Counted from the stretch's first letter, positions 9,959 through 21,580 are shown. The stretch: 64,000 nucleotides of DNA from Lathyrus oleraceus (GCF_024323335.1 NC_066584.1:422759319-422823318), one strand, 5' to 3'. The notes: generated by a model from the sequence alone, not told the origin. Numbers and translations are program-made.

Positions 9959-12900
9959 TGTAGCACCTCAAATTTGCACCTACCTTTTGTACATACATTC
10001 TCATATTAGGTCATAGCATTAACATAGTCCACTGCATAACATTGCATTGTCCCTTTTGCCCAAGTGCAAGATCATCAGACAGATTAGGTCAAACAGGTCA
10101 GGAGATCAGTCAATCAGTCAAGCAAGTGAAATTTTCATTGAGCCAAGGCCCTAGGGTTGGTCCAACATGTTCACATGACCTAGGGATCCTTTTGAAGTGG
10201 TTTGGTCAAGGATTGGATGTTCAGAAGTCATCAGTCATGGCCCAGTTCACCAGAAACCCTAAAAAGTCAACTGTTGGTCAACTGTGCATTTAATCAGTGA
10301 TTTGAAGGTGGGAATTGGTTTGAGAGGGCTCATTCATGTCCATATAGGCCTCATATAACATGTCAAACATCATCATGGAAGAATTTGAAGCCAGACAAGA
10401 AATTTCCAAAAATAGAAACTTGACCTGTAATTGGAATTTGCCAAAAATGGAAACTTCTTGATCCTAAACTTACATCATGATACAAGCTTCAAATTAATTT
10501 TTGCCCAACATGAAGGTTGAAGATCTTGTTCTCCCATTTCCAAAAAGTCCAAGAACACTCAATTCCCATGTATGTTTGGCAAGTTATGATCAAATCATTT
10601 TCAGATATTTTTGAACTTCAAAAGGCCATATCTCTCAAACCATTTGGCCAAATTGGGTGGGGTTTTTTGCAACAAGTCACATTTGATCCCCTCTTTCCAA
10701 ATATGTAACCATCATTCACCAAAACATCACCAATCAAAATGGCATTTTTGAACTTGCTTGAATTAATTTCAAGTGTAGTGAAAAAATGAGTTTCAAAATT
10801 AAGCATTTCTAACATTTTTGGCCATTTGGAATAGTTCAGATATGATATTTGAAACATGTTTGAAGCCCATTTTCGAGCAGCCACTTACACCCCATGTAAA
10901 ATGTTTGGATTTTTAGCAAAATTGGTAAAGATGTCATTTTTACAAATTTGGATTACCACACAACTTAATCATGATTACCAACCTAAAACAGCATACATAT
11001 AGCTCATTTTCTCTCTGAGCAGAACCCTAGCAGCCATTCCACAAAAACAGAAATTCTCACTCTCTCAAATTCTCATTTTTCCATCTTTGAACTTTTCTTG
11101 GAAAAATTGCAAAGCACACGACCTGGCCTTGGCTGCTACATCATCTACCATCATCTTTGAGTCCATTTCAAGCTTGATTCTCCAGCTGTAACCTCATCTT
11201 CAAGTTTTGTTTCTCCAAGCATTCATCCATGGCAGTTCAAAGTATGGATCATTTCAAGCCTTGCTGAGCTAGGATCTTCAACCATACATCTTTTGGAACC
11301 TTGTGGTGTACCTGTTTCGAGCAAGCCAAGCTAAATCATCACTGCTTCACCATTTTCTTCAAAATCAAGTGAGTTTTCGATTTTCTCCATTTGCCAAACT
11401 ATAGCATGCTTATGATAGGTCTCCTTGCCATGATTATAATGAACTTTGAATTGGTGAAAATGGTTGCCTGTGCTGAAAGAAATCTAGTTTTTAAGTTTGA
11501 TGTTCACTTTTGTTTTTGCATGATTCTTGGTTGTTAGCTCGATTCAATGGAAAATATGTTTGGATTATGCATGTATGATGTTAGCTGAGTCCATTGGTAT
11601 GTTCAATTTCTATTTCTGGGAAAATTTCTTTGGCACGATTTTGGGGAAGATGATGAAGTACACTGTAGTTCCATAAACCCTAGCCATGCCCAGATTTTCG
11701 TTTCCTGTTCACGTGTTGTGCATGCTGTTTACTGTTCCATTCACCATCAGCCAATCACAACATTTCATTTGCCTTGCCTGTACGCAGCGTTTTGTTAAGT
11801 GGTTCAAGTATTTACAAAACTGCCATTCCGTGCCTAATTAACTATTAATTCATGTTATTTTTTGCAATTTTAATTTCATTTGATGCTTAAACTTGCAAAA
11901 ATCATATCACATCCATTTTAAATCAAAAATTCATGGGATTTTTTGCATCATGTTCATCACAGTCTCTAGTTTATTATCATATTTTTTCCTGATTTTTTGG
12001 ATAAGTGGATTTTAATTGGTATTAGGGTTTTGTTCATGTGCTCATATCTTGTACCTTTTGCCAAAACATTTGTGAAATGATGATGCATTATCCAATGACC
12101 TTGAAATTTTTTGTGCATAAACTAGACACATCCATGGTGATTTTGGTATAGAGTTTATGAATTTATCATCTCTGGTCATTGAGTTATGATTTTTTGAAGT
12201 AGGGTGTGACAATTTGTGTAACACCATTGATGTGCAACTTCATGATTTTCTTTACCATGCCTCTTGACCTCAAATTGGATTGAGTTTTTGCATGAATGTA
12301 CTTGAGTATGTCTAGTTTACATGTGATTTTTCTTGGGATTGTTTGTGGCATTTCCTATTTGTTTGAGATTTTTCTCCCCTGTTTGGTCTTATGTTGACTT
12401 TTTGTGACACATGCTCCCATTTCATCTGTGAAATTCTCATACCTTATTAGATGGACATGAAATTTGATATGTGATTATTAGACACCTTAAGATTTGCCAC
12501 GGTTTTTATCCCATTCATTTCTCATATGCTATCACTGATTTATGATTTTTTGAAGTTGATGCATGTTTGGTTGACTTCTTTGAGCATGCTTAAAATTTCC
12601 TTGCCTTTCTGATTTTCATTGACCACCTTCTACTTGTCCAAATGAATTGAAATTTGACATGCTTACCATGCTATGGGTTGTGTTTGACCATGATTTATTT
12701 GCTGATTTTTTGAAATGTTTGAGATTGGTTTTGAGTTAAGTCTTGCTGTTGACTTCTATGGGCTTCTAAATGCCATGCCTTGACCTAATTTGTTCATGAA
12801 ATGATGATGATGATTGATATGAATGTGAAACCAATTGGGTTTGTTTCTTGATTGTTTGAACATGATTTTGGACACTTGCCACTTGCTGTTTTGATTTTCT

Positions 12901-13956
12901 CATCCCCTTTTGACCCTAGGCTTGTCCTAGTGGTCCTGTTACTCACATTTGAGCTCATTTTTTTCAGGTTAACCAACAATTATCCAATGAGACCAATACA
13001 AATTGGTTGTGTGTGTTTGTTTATCATGACTAACCTATTTTGTTTTGTAGGTTGCTTGGCTCACATGCCTTGAGTTTTGTGCATTGCACATTTGTCTGTT
13101 TGTTTTGACTGGTTGATATCTGTTTCCTTTTGCTTTAACTTTGAAGTTGTGTACTAATGTTGTCTGACTGGTTTCAGGTACTTTTAGTTGCTTTTAGTTC
13201 CTTGTGAACTTTGCTTTGCTTTGCTTGATAAGCAATTTGCATTGAGGTATACCGTCTTATCTTCAGGTAGTCTGGAAGACCTGGCCTGTTACTTGGCCAG
13301 GCAACTGTCTGAAGTCCTCCTTAAGAGGCAATGTTTGTGACTGTTTACATTTGTCCTTGTATAGAGTCAAAGACCTCCTAAGTGAAGACGCAATTGGCAG
13401 AACCCAAGGGATATGCAACCTATCCCCTGCTATTCTGTGTGTCATCTGCTTTGCTCACACCACTGTGTTGATGCATTGCAGATACAAACCCAAGATCTTG
13501 TACAATTGTACAGTTGAGTCAGTATCAAATGTGTAGAAGGGTTCCCACTTTCTGAACCCACACATTCTTGTCTTAAGCTCTCCCAGGCCAGGGATAAGAG
13601 CTGTGAAGTCTTATCTTCACTCACCTTTCATCTGCTTCACCTTAGCCCCTCAATGGCAAGGTTAAGAGCTAACACTACCCAGTTCCAGTGGTTTGTTTGT
13701 TGAGGTTGATATGACCCCTCAACTAAAACCTAGCCTTGATGTTTGAGCCCCTTGTTGGTGTGTTTATTTCATGTTGTATGTGCTTGTGTGGTGTGATTGT
13801 ATCCCCTAGGTTTGTTAGACTCGGTGTAGTCTCGTTTGCATGTCAATTAAGGTAGCACGGTTCCTTCGTATAGGACTTCCTTTCTTGCTTGAGCTTTCCT
13901 AAAACACAAACAAACATTATCCCCTCTTAAGGATACGTTAACTCCTTCTACTACAG

Positions 13957-13958
13957 GT
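13957..13958 (+). promoter_or_regulatory. Strong 5' splice-site match in the conserved LTR core of A
   Basis: ACTACAG followed by GTGAGTAAGT fits the plant donor consensus. The 3' LTR copy reads CTATAG then GTGAGTAAGT at 27151. In B the same place reads ACAG then GCGAGTAAGT, a GC-type donor (30435 and 44990). A T-rich acceptor TGTTTTGTAG lies before the A gag ORF near 16150. Leader splicing is inferred, not shown. Confidence 0.4.
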
Positions 13959-14049
13959 GAGTAAGTCTCCAAAGGTCGAGCATCAGGTAGATTGCGCAGT
14001 GACGTTGTCCACTTAAAAAACACAAACCAACGGGAATAGTTTAGCCGAA

Positions 14050-14806
14050 CTACGGCAACTCTGATTCTCATGTCCAGATGAGATACGTAGGCACGAGATG
14101 CGATGTCTTGTCGAGTTTGACTAACAACTAACACTAATTCTTTTCTCTTGCCCTCGTTGCGATTGAGACCTCCCCTTTCTCTTGCCCTAGTTGCAATCGA
14201 GACCCTTCTTCTTCCTGTGCAAGTCATGTTTAAGATAGGCTTGCTTCCTGTGCAAGTTAGCTAGAAACCTTAACTTAGGGACGACTTTGCATGACAACAT
14301 CTAGGCTCGAGTCGTAGTCTCCCTAGTGTTGTGTCTCCCTCTGTTATCTGGTTAGGCTAGTCCTTTTTCCCTGCGTAGGGGAACTACGTCGCCCTGATCC
14401 TCATACCAGATGAGGTACGTAGGCAGGAGATGAGCTGATCTCTCCGGGCGCCCTTTTTCTTTTTCAACCTTTTGTCTTCAACCCTTCTGTGTGTGTTGTT
14501 GTGTGCTTGGAAGCTGATGTAAGTCCATCGAGTGGCATTCGGGTTCCAGTGTGGGTGTTGTCTTGGTTCGGATGCTGATGTAAGCCCAGTGATTGGCATT
14601 CGGGCTCCACGTTTGCCTTTGTCTGTTTGTTTGTGTGCGTGTCAGCCGAGCTACGAATGCTCTGATTCTCCTTCGTCCGAGGACATACGTATGCATAGGA
14701 TGCGATATCCTAGCGAGCATGTGTCGTTTCCCCAGTCCGAACTACTTCGACTCTGATGTCTATGCCTGATAGACTAAGTAGGCCCAGGATACGATGTCCT
14801 GCCGAG
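14050..14806. repeat. Four two-hairpin units in the A 5' LTR
   Basis: Units lie at 14050-14115, 14384-14442, 14651-14715 and 14742-14800. Hairpin one has an outer and an inner stem. Unit 1 uses CTACG/CGTAG and CTCAT/ATGAG. Unit 2 uses CTACGT/ACGTAG and CCTCAT/ATGAGG. Unit 3 uses TACG/CGTA and TCCT/AGGA. Unit 4 uses CTACTT/AAGTAG and GTCTAT/ATAGAC. Hairpin two follows with AGAT/GTCT, GAGAT/ATCTC, AGGAT/ATCCT and AGGAT/GTCCT. Stems change on both sides while pairing is kept. All units recur in the 3' LTR (about 27244-28000). Confidence 0.8.
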
Positions 14807-15099
14807 TCAGTCTTGTCTGTTTTCTTGTGTCTCCTTCAGCCAGTGTGTGTGTGAGCAGTGTTTTAGCAACCATTTTCCTTCCTATTGTGCGTGGATCCCG
14901 TCGAGTACGACGGATGCGTAGGGGTGCTAATACCTTCCCTTCGCATAACCGACTCCCGATCCCATTCTCTTTGGTCGCGAGACCACGTCTTTTCCAGGTT
15001 TACTTCGAGCATTTCCTTTCCCTCTTTTGGGATAAATAACGCACGGTGGCGGCTCTGTTGTTCTTGTTTTCCCGCCGGTTTTTCGCGTAATGCGACAGC

Positions 15100-15116
15100 T
15101 GGCGACTCTGCTGGGG
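15100..15116 (+). promoter_or_regulatory. A primer-binding site
   Basis: TGGCGACTCTGCTGGGG starts two bases after the 5' LTR, as a retroelement PBS should. The same 17 bases stand after the B LTR at 31064. The match would pair with the 3' end of a tRNA whose acceptor begins GACUCUG. Ogre elements are reported to use tRNA-Arg, and I could not verify which tRNA fits. Confidence 0.9.
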
Positions 15117-16233
15117 AATAGAGAAGTTGACCTCTTGCTGGTCCATCTTCCCTGAGCGAGTCTCTCCTAGCGCTCTCTAGGTTAGGGCTTTGGTTGCTTT
15201 GTGCTATTATTTATTGCATTCATTGTATATATGTGCATTTATTGTTTGCATTTATTGTGTGCCTTAATGTTTGCATTCATTCATATTCATCTGCTGTGCT
15301 GGCTGTGTTTCTCTGTTGGGGTGGGATTACTCGAGGTAAAAGGCCCAATACCCAGGCTATGAGTGAAATCTAGGAAACCTAGGAATAGAGTGATTCATGG
15401 GAAGCGGGTGGTATTGCGCCACTTAGCGGAACATTGATATCACGAGTAGTTCAGACCCTGGTGGGATATTGTCGTTACATACTTCGGGTGTGTATATGAT
15501 GGTATTCTGCGAAAGGTTATTTATGCTGCGTTTCTCTCGACCTTACCCTGGCCTAGACGACACCCGTGAGTGGGGAGGGTTTGTTCATTACAGGTACGGT
15601 TGCTGATTTGTTGGTGACTTGTTGGTGACTCTTGGTACTGACGGTGGCTATGAATTGTGGGCATTTATTTCTGGGACGCCAGAGTTCTGTCCGTGGTTTA
15701 TCAGCGGGTTCCGTTTATTTCGGATCCCCGGGTTGAGGTGAGAGTACTTGTTCAGAGGATCCGTTTGTCATCCGTTCTATGGATGTTCCTGTGAAGATAG
15801 TGATGTAATCTCCGGTTCTGTTTATTTCGGAACTCCCCAAGTTGGATTTATGGTGACTTGGTCCCACAGATGTGACTGGTTCAGAGAAATATGGGTCTAC
15901 AGATGACTTGGTGGCACAGGGGCCTGCATTCATGCATTTGCATCATATCATTTCACATTCATTTGCATTCAACTCATGTATGTCCGTACTCGAGGTCCAT
16001 TATTTTTAAATCAAGACTCAGGTTGAGAGACATCCAGATGTCAGAATGTTGTTGATAAAATTTTATCTGTCTCGATGAAACCGGAATCAAAGGACAGAAT
16101 ATTCCTGGTACGGACAGACATTGCATGTGTGAGTCATACTAACCCATTTGCTGTTTTGTAGGTTTCAGTATTCAACCGGTGCGCATAGCTCGTCTGTTCA
16201 GATAACCTGCTAGGGGTCAACAAATTCAAGCCG
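15117..16233 (+). other. A 5' leader without ORF1
   Basis: This is 1.1 kb between PBS and gag with no credible ORF. Element B has its 524-codon ORF1 in this interval, so A lacks ORF1 completely. Short similarities to the B leader remain (for example the TCGAGG-like and TGGGATATTG-type phrases), but I see no defined function. Confidence 0.7.
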
Positions 16234-17526
16234 ATGGATCTTCCCAACGCAGATATCCTTGAACTGAAAGAGATGATGAGGGACTTGTTCAGTGTTGTGC
16301 AAGGGCTTGCCTTGGGGCAGAAGGTCATGTCTGAGAGATTGGAAAAGATTGAGAAATGGCTGATAGTGGAGAAAGTTCAGGGGAAGGCTCCGTCCTCCGA
16401 AGTGAAGAAACCTTCTGGTACTGTAGCAAAGAAACCCTCCGACAGTGGTCCATTCAAGAAGGAGGTTGAGCCAGTTGGTGTGCCCGCAAAGAAAGAACGT
16501 AGTAAAGATCGTTATCACCCTTATGCTGCCACCGTAACCACTCCTGTCAACAATCCACCTGCTCAACAGCAACAACTGCCACCTCAACAGAAGACACCGA
16601 GAGCTAAGAGCCGGGTGAAGAAGGAGAAGGAGGATCGTCAGTTTGAGGAGCCACCCGTGACTTATACCCTTCTGTTCAGGAGGTTGAGGGATCTGGGATT
16701 AGTTCGGCCGAGGATTTTGATTCCTATAGAGCAGCAGCGGAGGCCTGCAAACTGTGATGAGAGTGCCAAGTGCGAGTTTCACTCTGGGGCATCCGGATAC
16801 AGCATTGAGGGTTGCAGAGCTTTTAAGCATATCATCCAGGATATGGTGGACTCCAAGGCTATCAGCTTGACACATATAATGAGTGAGGATGTCAACCCCA
16901 TACCCAGGCAGGGTCCTGTAAAGATAAAGATGGTGAAGAAAGCCAAAAAAGGGATAGAGGTGACTGAGGAGGATCAGCTAAAGGTTCCAATGTCTGTGGT
17001 CCCAAAATCTCTGATGCAGGATGGAGCTTTCCCTGTTGTTAATATTTGTTGTGCGACCGTCACCACAGAAGGGTGTGTATTGATGAAAGACACGATCCAG
17101 AAGATGAAGAAAGTAGAAATGGACGATGCAAGATGTAAAGCACCCAGTCTGGCAGTGGAAACCGTCCAGGTGGAGAATGCCCTTGTCGCTGAGAAAGAGA
17201 AGAAGCTGTCCATTTCTTCTTATAAACAAGCTCTGGAAGTGGTGAAGAACAAAGAGGCCCAAGGCTGGGGAAGGATCATTGACATCGTGGTAAAAGCAGA
17301 CATGTTTGGGGTCGGTTATCAGCCGGATCAAGAGTCGTCTAGACCAAACAGAAGATGTCGTCCACCGTACCCCTTTGTCAGTGCAGGAATGCTGGATCCT
17401 GATCACGCTTGTTCAGTGAGTGGAGAGATCGACTGTGACCGCGAGCTCGAGTTGTGGATAAGGTCGTGCGTACTAGGAAACTGGAAGGACTCCAAAAGCA
17501 TCACTGTCACTCATTCTGAAGAGTAG
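16234..17526 (+). CDS. A gag/protease-derived ORF lacking capsid and protease core
   Basis: An open frame of 430 codons. Residues 1-45 (MDLPNADILELKEMMRD...) form a short helix comparable to the start of B gag. A Lys/Pro/Gln-rich linker follows. Residues 140-220 contain TYTLLFRRLRDLGLV and the knuckle-like CEFHSGASGYSIEGC, matching the tail of B gag (VYHSGAPGHDVENC). The retrotransposon-gag capsid domain present in B (about 34200-34700) is absent. The rest runs through protease-linker sequence without a DTG site and ends in a region that precedes the RT intron in other Ogre elements. If spliced at 17522/17758 the frame continues into the RT leader. The intact frame in an otherwise ruined element is notable, but a function as a reduced gag is unproven. 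Confidence 0.75.
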   Translation: MDLPNADILELKEMMRDLFSVVQGLALGQKVMSERLEKIEKWLIVEKVQGKAPSSEVKKPSGTVAKKPSDSGPFKKEVEPVGVPAKKERSKDRYHPYAATVTTPVNNPPAQQQQLPPQQKTPRAKSRVKKEKEDRQFEEPPVTYTLLFRRLRDLGLVRPRILIPIEQQRRPANCDESAKCEFHSGASGYSIEGCRAFKHIIQDMVDSKAISLTHIMSEDVNPIPRQGPVKIKMVKKAKKGIEVTEEDQLKVPMSVVPKSLMQDGAFPVVNICCATVTTEGCVLMKDTIQKMKKVEMDDARCKAPSLAVETVQVENALVAEKEKKLSISSYKQALEVVKNKEAQGWGRIIDIVVKADMFGVGYQPDQESSRPNRRCRPPYPFVSAGMLDPDHACSVSGEIDCDRELELWIRSCVLGNWKDSKSITVTHSEE

Positions 17527-17757
17527 TATTTCTGTTTTTCAATTTTTGTTTGCATGAAAGCCATACGTCTTGCCCGAAACGTAATGGTCCATTGTAAGGG
17601 CCACCTCATGTGTTTCATTTTGCAACATTTTGCATCAGTAATAAATGGATGTTTTTATGATTAAAAGCGGTGTTCCCTGTTTTTCATTTAATTTTGCAGT
17701 TTTAAAAACAAAAAAATGGCAATGTTTTTCATTCTATTTCCTTTTGATTTTGTCTAG
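17523..17757 (+). other. Predicted pro-RT intron of A (235 nt)
   Basis: The donor is GA then GTAGTA at 17523 and the acceptor TTTTGTCTAG ends at 17757. Joining leaves GA plus T to form one Asp codon and continues in frame into SNLKSDYSPDL, the equivalent of the segment after the B intron. The interior is T-rich with no coding similarity. Phase is the same as in B. Confidence 0.7.
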
Positions 17758-19725
17758 TTCCAACCTCAAAAGTGATTACTCTCCTGATCTCACCGATAAC
17801 AATTTGGTTACACCTCTGTATGACTTCGACAATCCGATCTATCATGCCAGAGAAGAAGGCGAAGAAGATTGTGATTTGCTGGAATTAGCCAGGTTATTGA
17901 AACAAGAGGAGAAGGTGATTCAACCGCACGAGGAGCGATTCAAGATTGTTACTCCAAGCTCTGCCGAGGTTAGAAAGTGCAAAGTTGAGGCCGCTTCAGA
18001 GGCAAGTCAAGAGCAGAATGGTAGCCCTTTTGAAAGAGCAGGTTGATATGTGTGCCTGGTTGTATCTAGATACACCAAGGTGGGATACCAATGTTTTGGG
18101 GCATAAACTACCATCAGGAGGAGACTATGCAAAAGCTGAGGCCGACAAAGGATGAGAAAGAGAGAAGGTGTGAATAGACTATCAAGATGCGAGCAGAGCT
18201 AATCTAAAAGATGGATTCCGGTACATCACAATGAGGTATTGTTTGATTATATAGCTCAGGTCTCAGTGTTTATCTTCATGGATGGCTTCCTGGCCAAGAC
18301 CAGATTTGAATTGTTGCCAGATGATATGAAGTAAACCAGGTCCATCACACAAGGGGCACCTTCTTGTTCTAAGGAGATGTCGTTCAGTCACAAGAGGCCG
18401 GTGCCACGTATCAGAGGTCTACGGTGACTTTGTTTCATGATATGATTCATCATGAAAGCGAATACCATGTTGAGGAAATGATGACAAAGTCCCAAGCAGA
18501 ACAGGGGCATCCGGTAGACAGGGGCAAGTTGATCGGCCGGCTGAGATAACTCACACTGTTGAGCCCGAATCAGTGCACTTATGGAGTGCTGTTCATCAAG
18601 CTACCGAGGCTTGTTGTAAGTAAATCAGAGGAATCAAGATTGATCCTGCAAAAAAAAAAATTAAAAAAATTTAAAAAAAAATTGTCTGAACCGAAAAAAG
18701 AAGAAAAAAAATCAAATGGACAGGCGGGATGATGATTGCCAAGGGGCATTTTAAAAAAAAAAAAAAAAGAAAAAAAAAAAGAAAAAGGATAAATTGCAGG
18801 AACTTCTGATTCCGATGTTTCCCAAGGGGATGATTGTTAATCTGGTACTTGACAGCCCTCAAAGGGTCTATAAGGTGCGTATTGGGTCAGCATGACTCGT
18901 CTGGTCGAAAAGAGTATGCAATTTACCTAAGCAAAAAGTTTATCGACTGTGAAACAATACACTCACTGTTCGGAAAAAACTTGATGTACTTTGGCATAGG
19001 CTGCTCGCCGACTGAGACAGTGTATGCTGATTCATACCACTTTGTGGCGGTCCAAAATGGATCTGATCAGGTATGTGTTTGAGAAGCTAGCAGCAACCCA
19101 CGGAAGGTTATCGATCAAGGAAGTTTGAGATCCCTGATGAGGACATCTCGAGGTACTCAAATCGAAAGATTGAGAGCGACCAATCCCGGAGGAGGGGCCT
19201 GGCCCCGAATCCGAACGGATTCCAATGTCTGATGGGGAAGTTAGGGTGAATGAGGTAGTGCTTCTCGGATAACTTTTAAATGCACCAACAATGGTGATTG
19301 AACATAAAGTCTGTATCCTGAGTATCGAACCTTGGGATGTGCATCTACTTGGGGCAGTGTCTTCCTCACAGATGTATGACAAGTCAGAGAAGCCTGAATG
19401 GATAAAGACTCAGAATGACACGTTGAGTCCAACTGAGGAAAAGGGCTGACAGCTACTTGTCATGGGGCAGTTGTACCCAGTGAATGAAGCGTGTTGTGTA
19501 CCACATAAGAGTGACCTCGTGCGTACCATATGAGAAATGTTGTGTTGAAAAGGATCCTTCCTCCTCCAGACAATCGTGGGGCAAATGGATAAACAGTTAT
19601 GAGTGTCTCATTCGTGGTCAAGAAGGTTTTCTCAGACCAGGCCATGTTGTTGATGACCACGGATGACGACGATTTTCCATCCCCTGTGAATACGGACGCA
19701 GTTAGAAAATACTTCGTGAAAGAGA
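17758..19725 (+). pseudogene. A pol remnants (RT, RNase H, integrase end)
   Basis: The start reads DLLELARLLKQEEKVIQPHEE, like LLEHEEKIIQPHLE in B. A frameshift near 18000 precedes ALLKEQVDMCAWLY. Further on, traces of FMDGF, GATYQR-TT-FHDM, MGCVLGQ-like IRCVLGQHDSSGRKEYAI (18870-18950) and FKCTNN (about 19270) appear in order but in shifting frames. Only the integrase tail VNTDAVRKYFV (19690-19720) is left. An A-rich tract at 18650-18790 interrupts it. Pol spans about 2 kb here against 3.4 kb in B. It cannot make enzyme. Confidence 0.82.
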
Positions 19726-19775
19726 CCCGCTGGACAAAAAGAATAAAGAGTCCAGGCAAAAATGGGCATCCCGGC

Positions 19776-19921
19776 GAACCAAGAAAAAAGAGAAAAAGGT
19801 TCAGGCAAAAATTAGGGATAATAAAAGAAAAGAACTGTACACCCGGCAAGTTGAAAACCCGCAAGGGCGACTTGGGCAAAAAAGGGTATCCCGGTGGACT
19901 GAAACCCGAAAGGGTGGTCCA
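19776..19921 (+). ncRNA. Post-pol triple-hairpin module in A
   Basis: Hairpin 1 (19776-19802) pairs GAACC with GGTTC. Hairpin 2 (19847-19874) pairs CAAGT with ACTTG around CCC-gcaa-GGG. Hairpin 3 (19895-19921) pairs TGGAC with GTCCA around CCC-gaaa-GGG. Hairpins 2 and 3 have GNRA loops. Each is followed by GGGCAAAA or AGGCAAAA. B has TGGAT/ATCCA where A has TGGAC/GTCCA, a compensated change. A 120-codon ORF reads through it and is probably not a gene. Confidence 0.65.
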
Positions 19922-20875
19922 GGCAAAAGAGGGATTGAACGAACAACTGTGTCCAGCATGATCATTTGAAATATTGGAAGATACACTTGGATAATCTCCG
20001 ACAGAGATCGATCGGAAGCGTCTTGTTCAGCAGACAGAAAGTGCGGAAAGTCCTGAGGACATATGAGGTGTGACTGAGTTGGAACCCGATGAGATCACGG
20101 TTTCACATTGTCGTTAGGATAGATTTTTCTTTTGTGTGCAATCACCTCTTTCCAGGGTTTGCTTCCTGTGTGTTGCTCGATTGCGAGCCATCTTTTGTTC
20201 CAATCAATAAAGCGTGTGTTCGGTCAAATAAATTTTGTTTTTGTGTCATTACCGCTTTGATTATAAAAACATCCGTTTATTTTGATAAGAATATTTGCAT
20301 TTTGAAACATAGAGGTCCCTTCCGATGCATGCTTATAAGATTGAAATCTGGAAATCTTATCCGGAAGTTTGAGTGACCTATGCGTTGAAATATTGAAACG
20401 CCTGGGGCACGCTTTTATCTGGCGATCTCTTGTGCAGGTACTGTTAGATATCTTCATTCACTTGTCGGTAGTAATATGAAGCCTTTATGACAAGAGATCC
20501 CTACGGAGCTTGACCAGGGGCAAGGGATAGATGAACGATGAAAAGACGGTGAAGGATTACGACGACGGTCCTGGAAAGTTAATCAAGAAGACTCTTCAAA
20601 GTCTGATAATTGGAAAGTATGTATAAACCCCAGGAGTTCGATCTCCGTGGAGTGCAGACGAGTTGGGAATACAAGATGATGGAGCAGAAAAGTCCAGATG
20701 AGTATGGGAGTTCTTAAAAATGGAAAGTCAACACTGTGGGTGGATGATGGATACCAGTGTTCGACGAGTCGACCGACATCCCATGTCAAACAAGTTATAT
20801 CTCCCCCCAATGGGTTGAGAGTGTGATCTCCCCGATAGATCCAAGATCGGTATATCCTCAGTAAGCCTGAAGGTT
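19922..20875 (+). other. A 3' non-coding spacer
   Basis: About 950 bases without gene or clear repeat. Short ORFs on both strands have no recognisable content. Confidence 0.6.
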
Positions 20876-21580
20876 GTCATGTCCCTAGTGGGAGTGTCAG
20901 GGGCAGAATGTTTCCTAGGGTGGAGGACGTTTCCCCGACCCAAGCTAGTATTGAAGCTATCAGAGGTAGTTCCCCTGCAGAGATGTCTGTGGATAGTGCC
21001 TTCTTTCCTCAGCAGACCTAAGGATTGCTTATCCCCAGCAAGCCTGTGCTTGCAGATTTCCCTAGTTGAGAATCCCCACTGAGCGCCTGGCAGTTATTTT
21101 TCCCCGGGAGTTTCCCAGCGGAGTCTATCAGTAGACTGTTTGTGTGTTCCCCAGCATTTGGGTTTGTGATACTGTTATCTCCAGCATGGCCGTTAGTGCT
21201 TCTCCCCAGCAGGGTTGTGGAGGTTTATCTCCAGTATGATACGACGTGTTATCATCCCCAACAAGGTTCGCTCTCCCCACCAAAGTTGTTCTCCTCAGCA
21301 GAATGGTGTGGGTTTTCCTCAGCAAGTTCCCCGAGTGGAGTGGGTTTCAATGACATATTTCTCCAGCAAAGTTCATCCTACCAGTGGATTGGACGAGTTT
21401 CCGTAGCGGACTGATATCTGCATCCCCAGCTAAGTTGATCCTACTTGTGGATTGTAGGGGTTGTCCCCAGCGGAGTAGCAGATATTCTCCAAAGCAGAGT
21501 ATTTCCCCAAGAAGAGTTCCCCGCAGAGTATTCCTCAGTCAGGGTCTCCCCACAGAGTTGGAGTACCTGATCTTTTGGCT
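20876..21580 (+). repeat. Irregular CCCCAGCRGAGT repeats in A
   Basis: Many spaced copies of a motif near TCCCCAGCAGAGT occur every 20-40 bases (for example around 21100, 21180, 21205, 21425, 21465, 21500, 21535). Related motifs fill the same interval in B (41340-43280) and C (8580-8740, 28320-28600). Overlapping short ORFs are by-products. Confidence 0.75.

Larger units (their letters stand above)
9959..15097 (+). repeat. A 5' LTR (5139 bp)
   Basis: It runs from TGTAGCACC to GTAATGCGACA and is repeated with only scattered differences at 23151-28293. Several 60-130 codon ORFs appear in both copies but carry no recognisable domain and overlap non-coding hairpin units, so I do not call them genes. 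A segment at about 13835-14115 (CATGTCAATTAAGGTAGC through GGTAGATTGCG) is closely shared with the otherwise different LTR of B (30315-30490), which suggests a functional core such as the transcript leader. Confidence 0.95.

Noticed and set aside
10042..10293. 83-codon ORF at the start of LTR A, identical in both LTRs
   Set aside because: No recognisable domain. Identity follows from LTR duplication.
13847..14227. 126-codon minus-strand ORF in LTR A (and its copy at 27041-27421)
   Set aside because: It overlaps the conserved non-coding LTR core and hairpin units on the opposite strand. No protein motif is seen, and its presence in both LTRs only reflects LTR identity.
19599..19961. 120-codon ORF in element A
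   Set aside because: Only its first 40 codons match the integrase tail. The rest translates the hairpin module in a Lys/Gly-rich frame.
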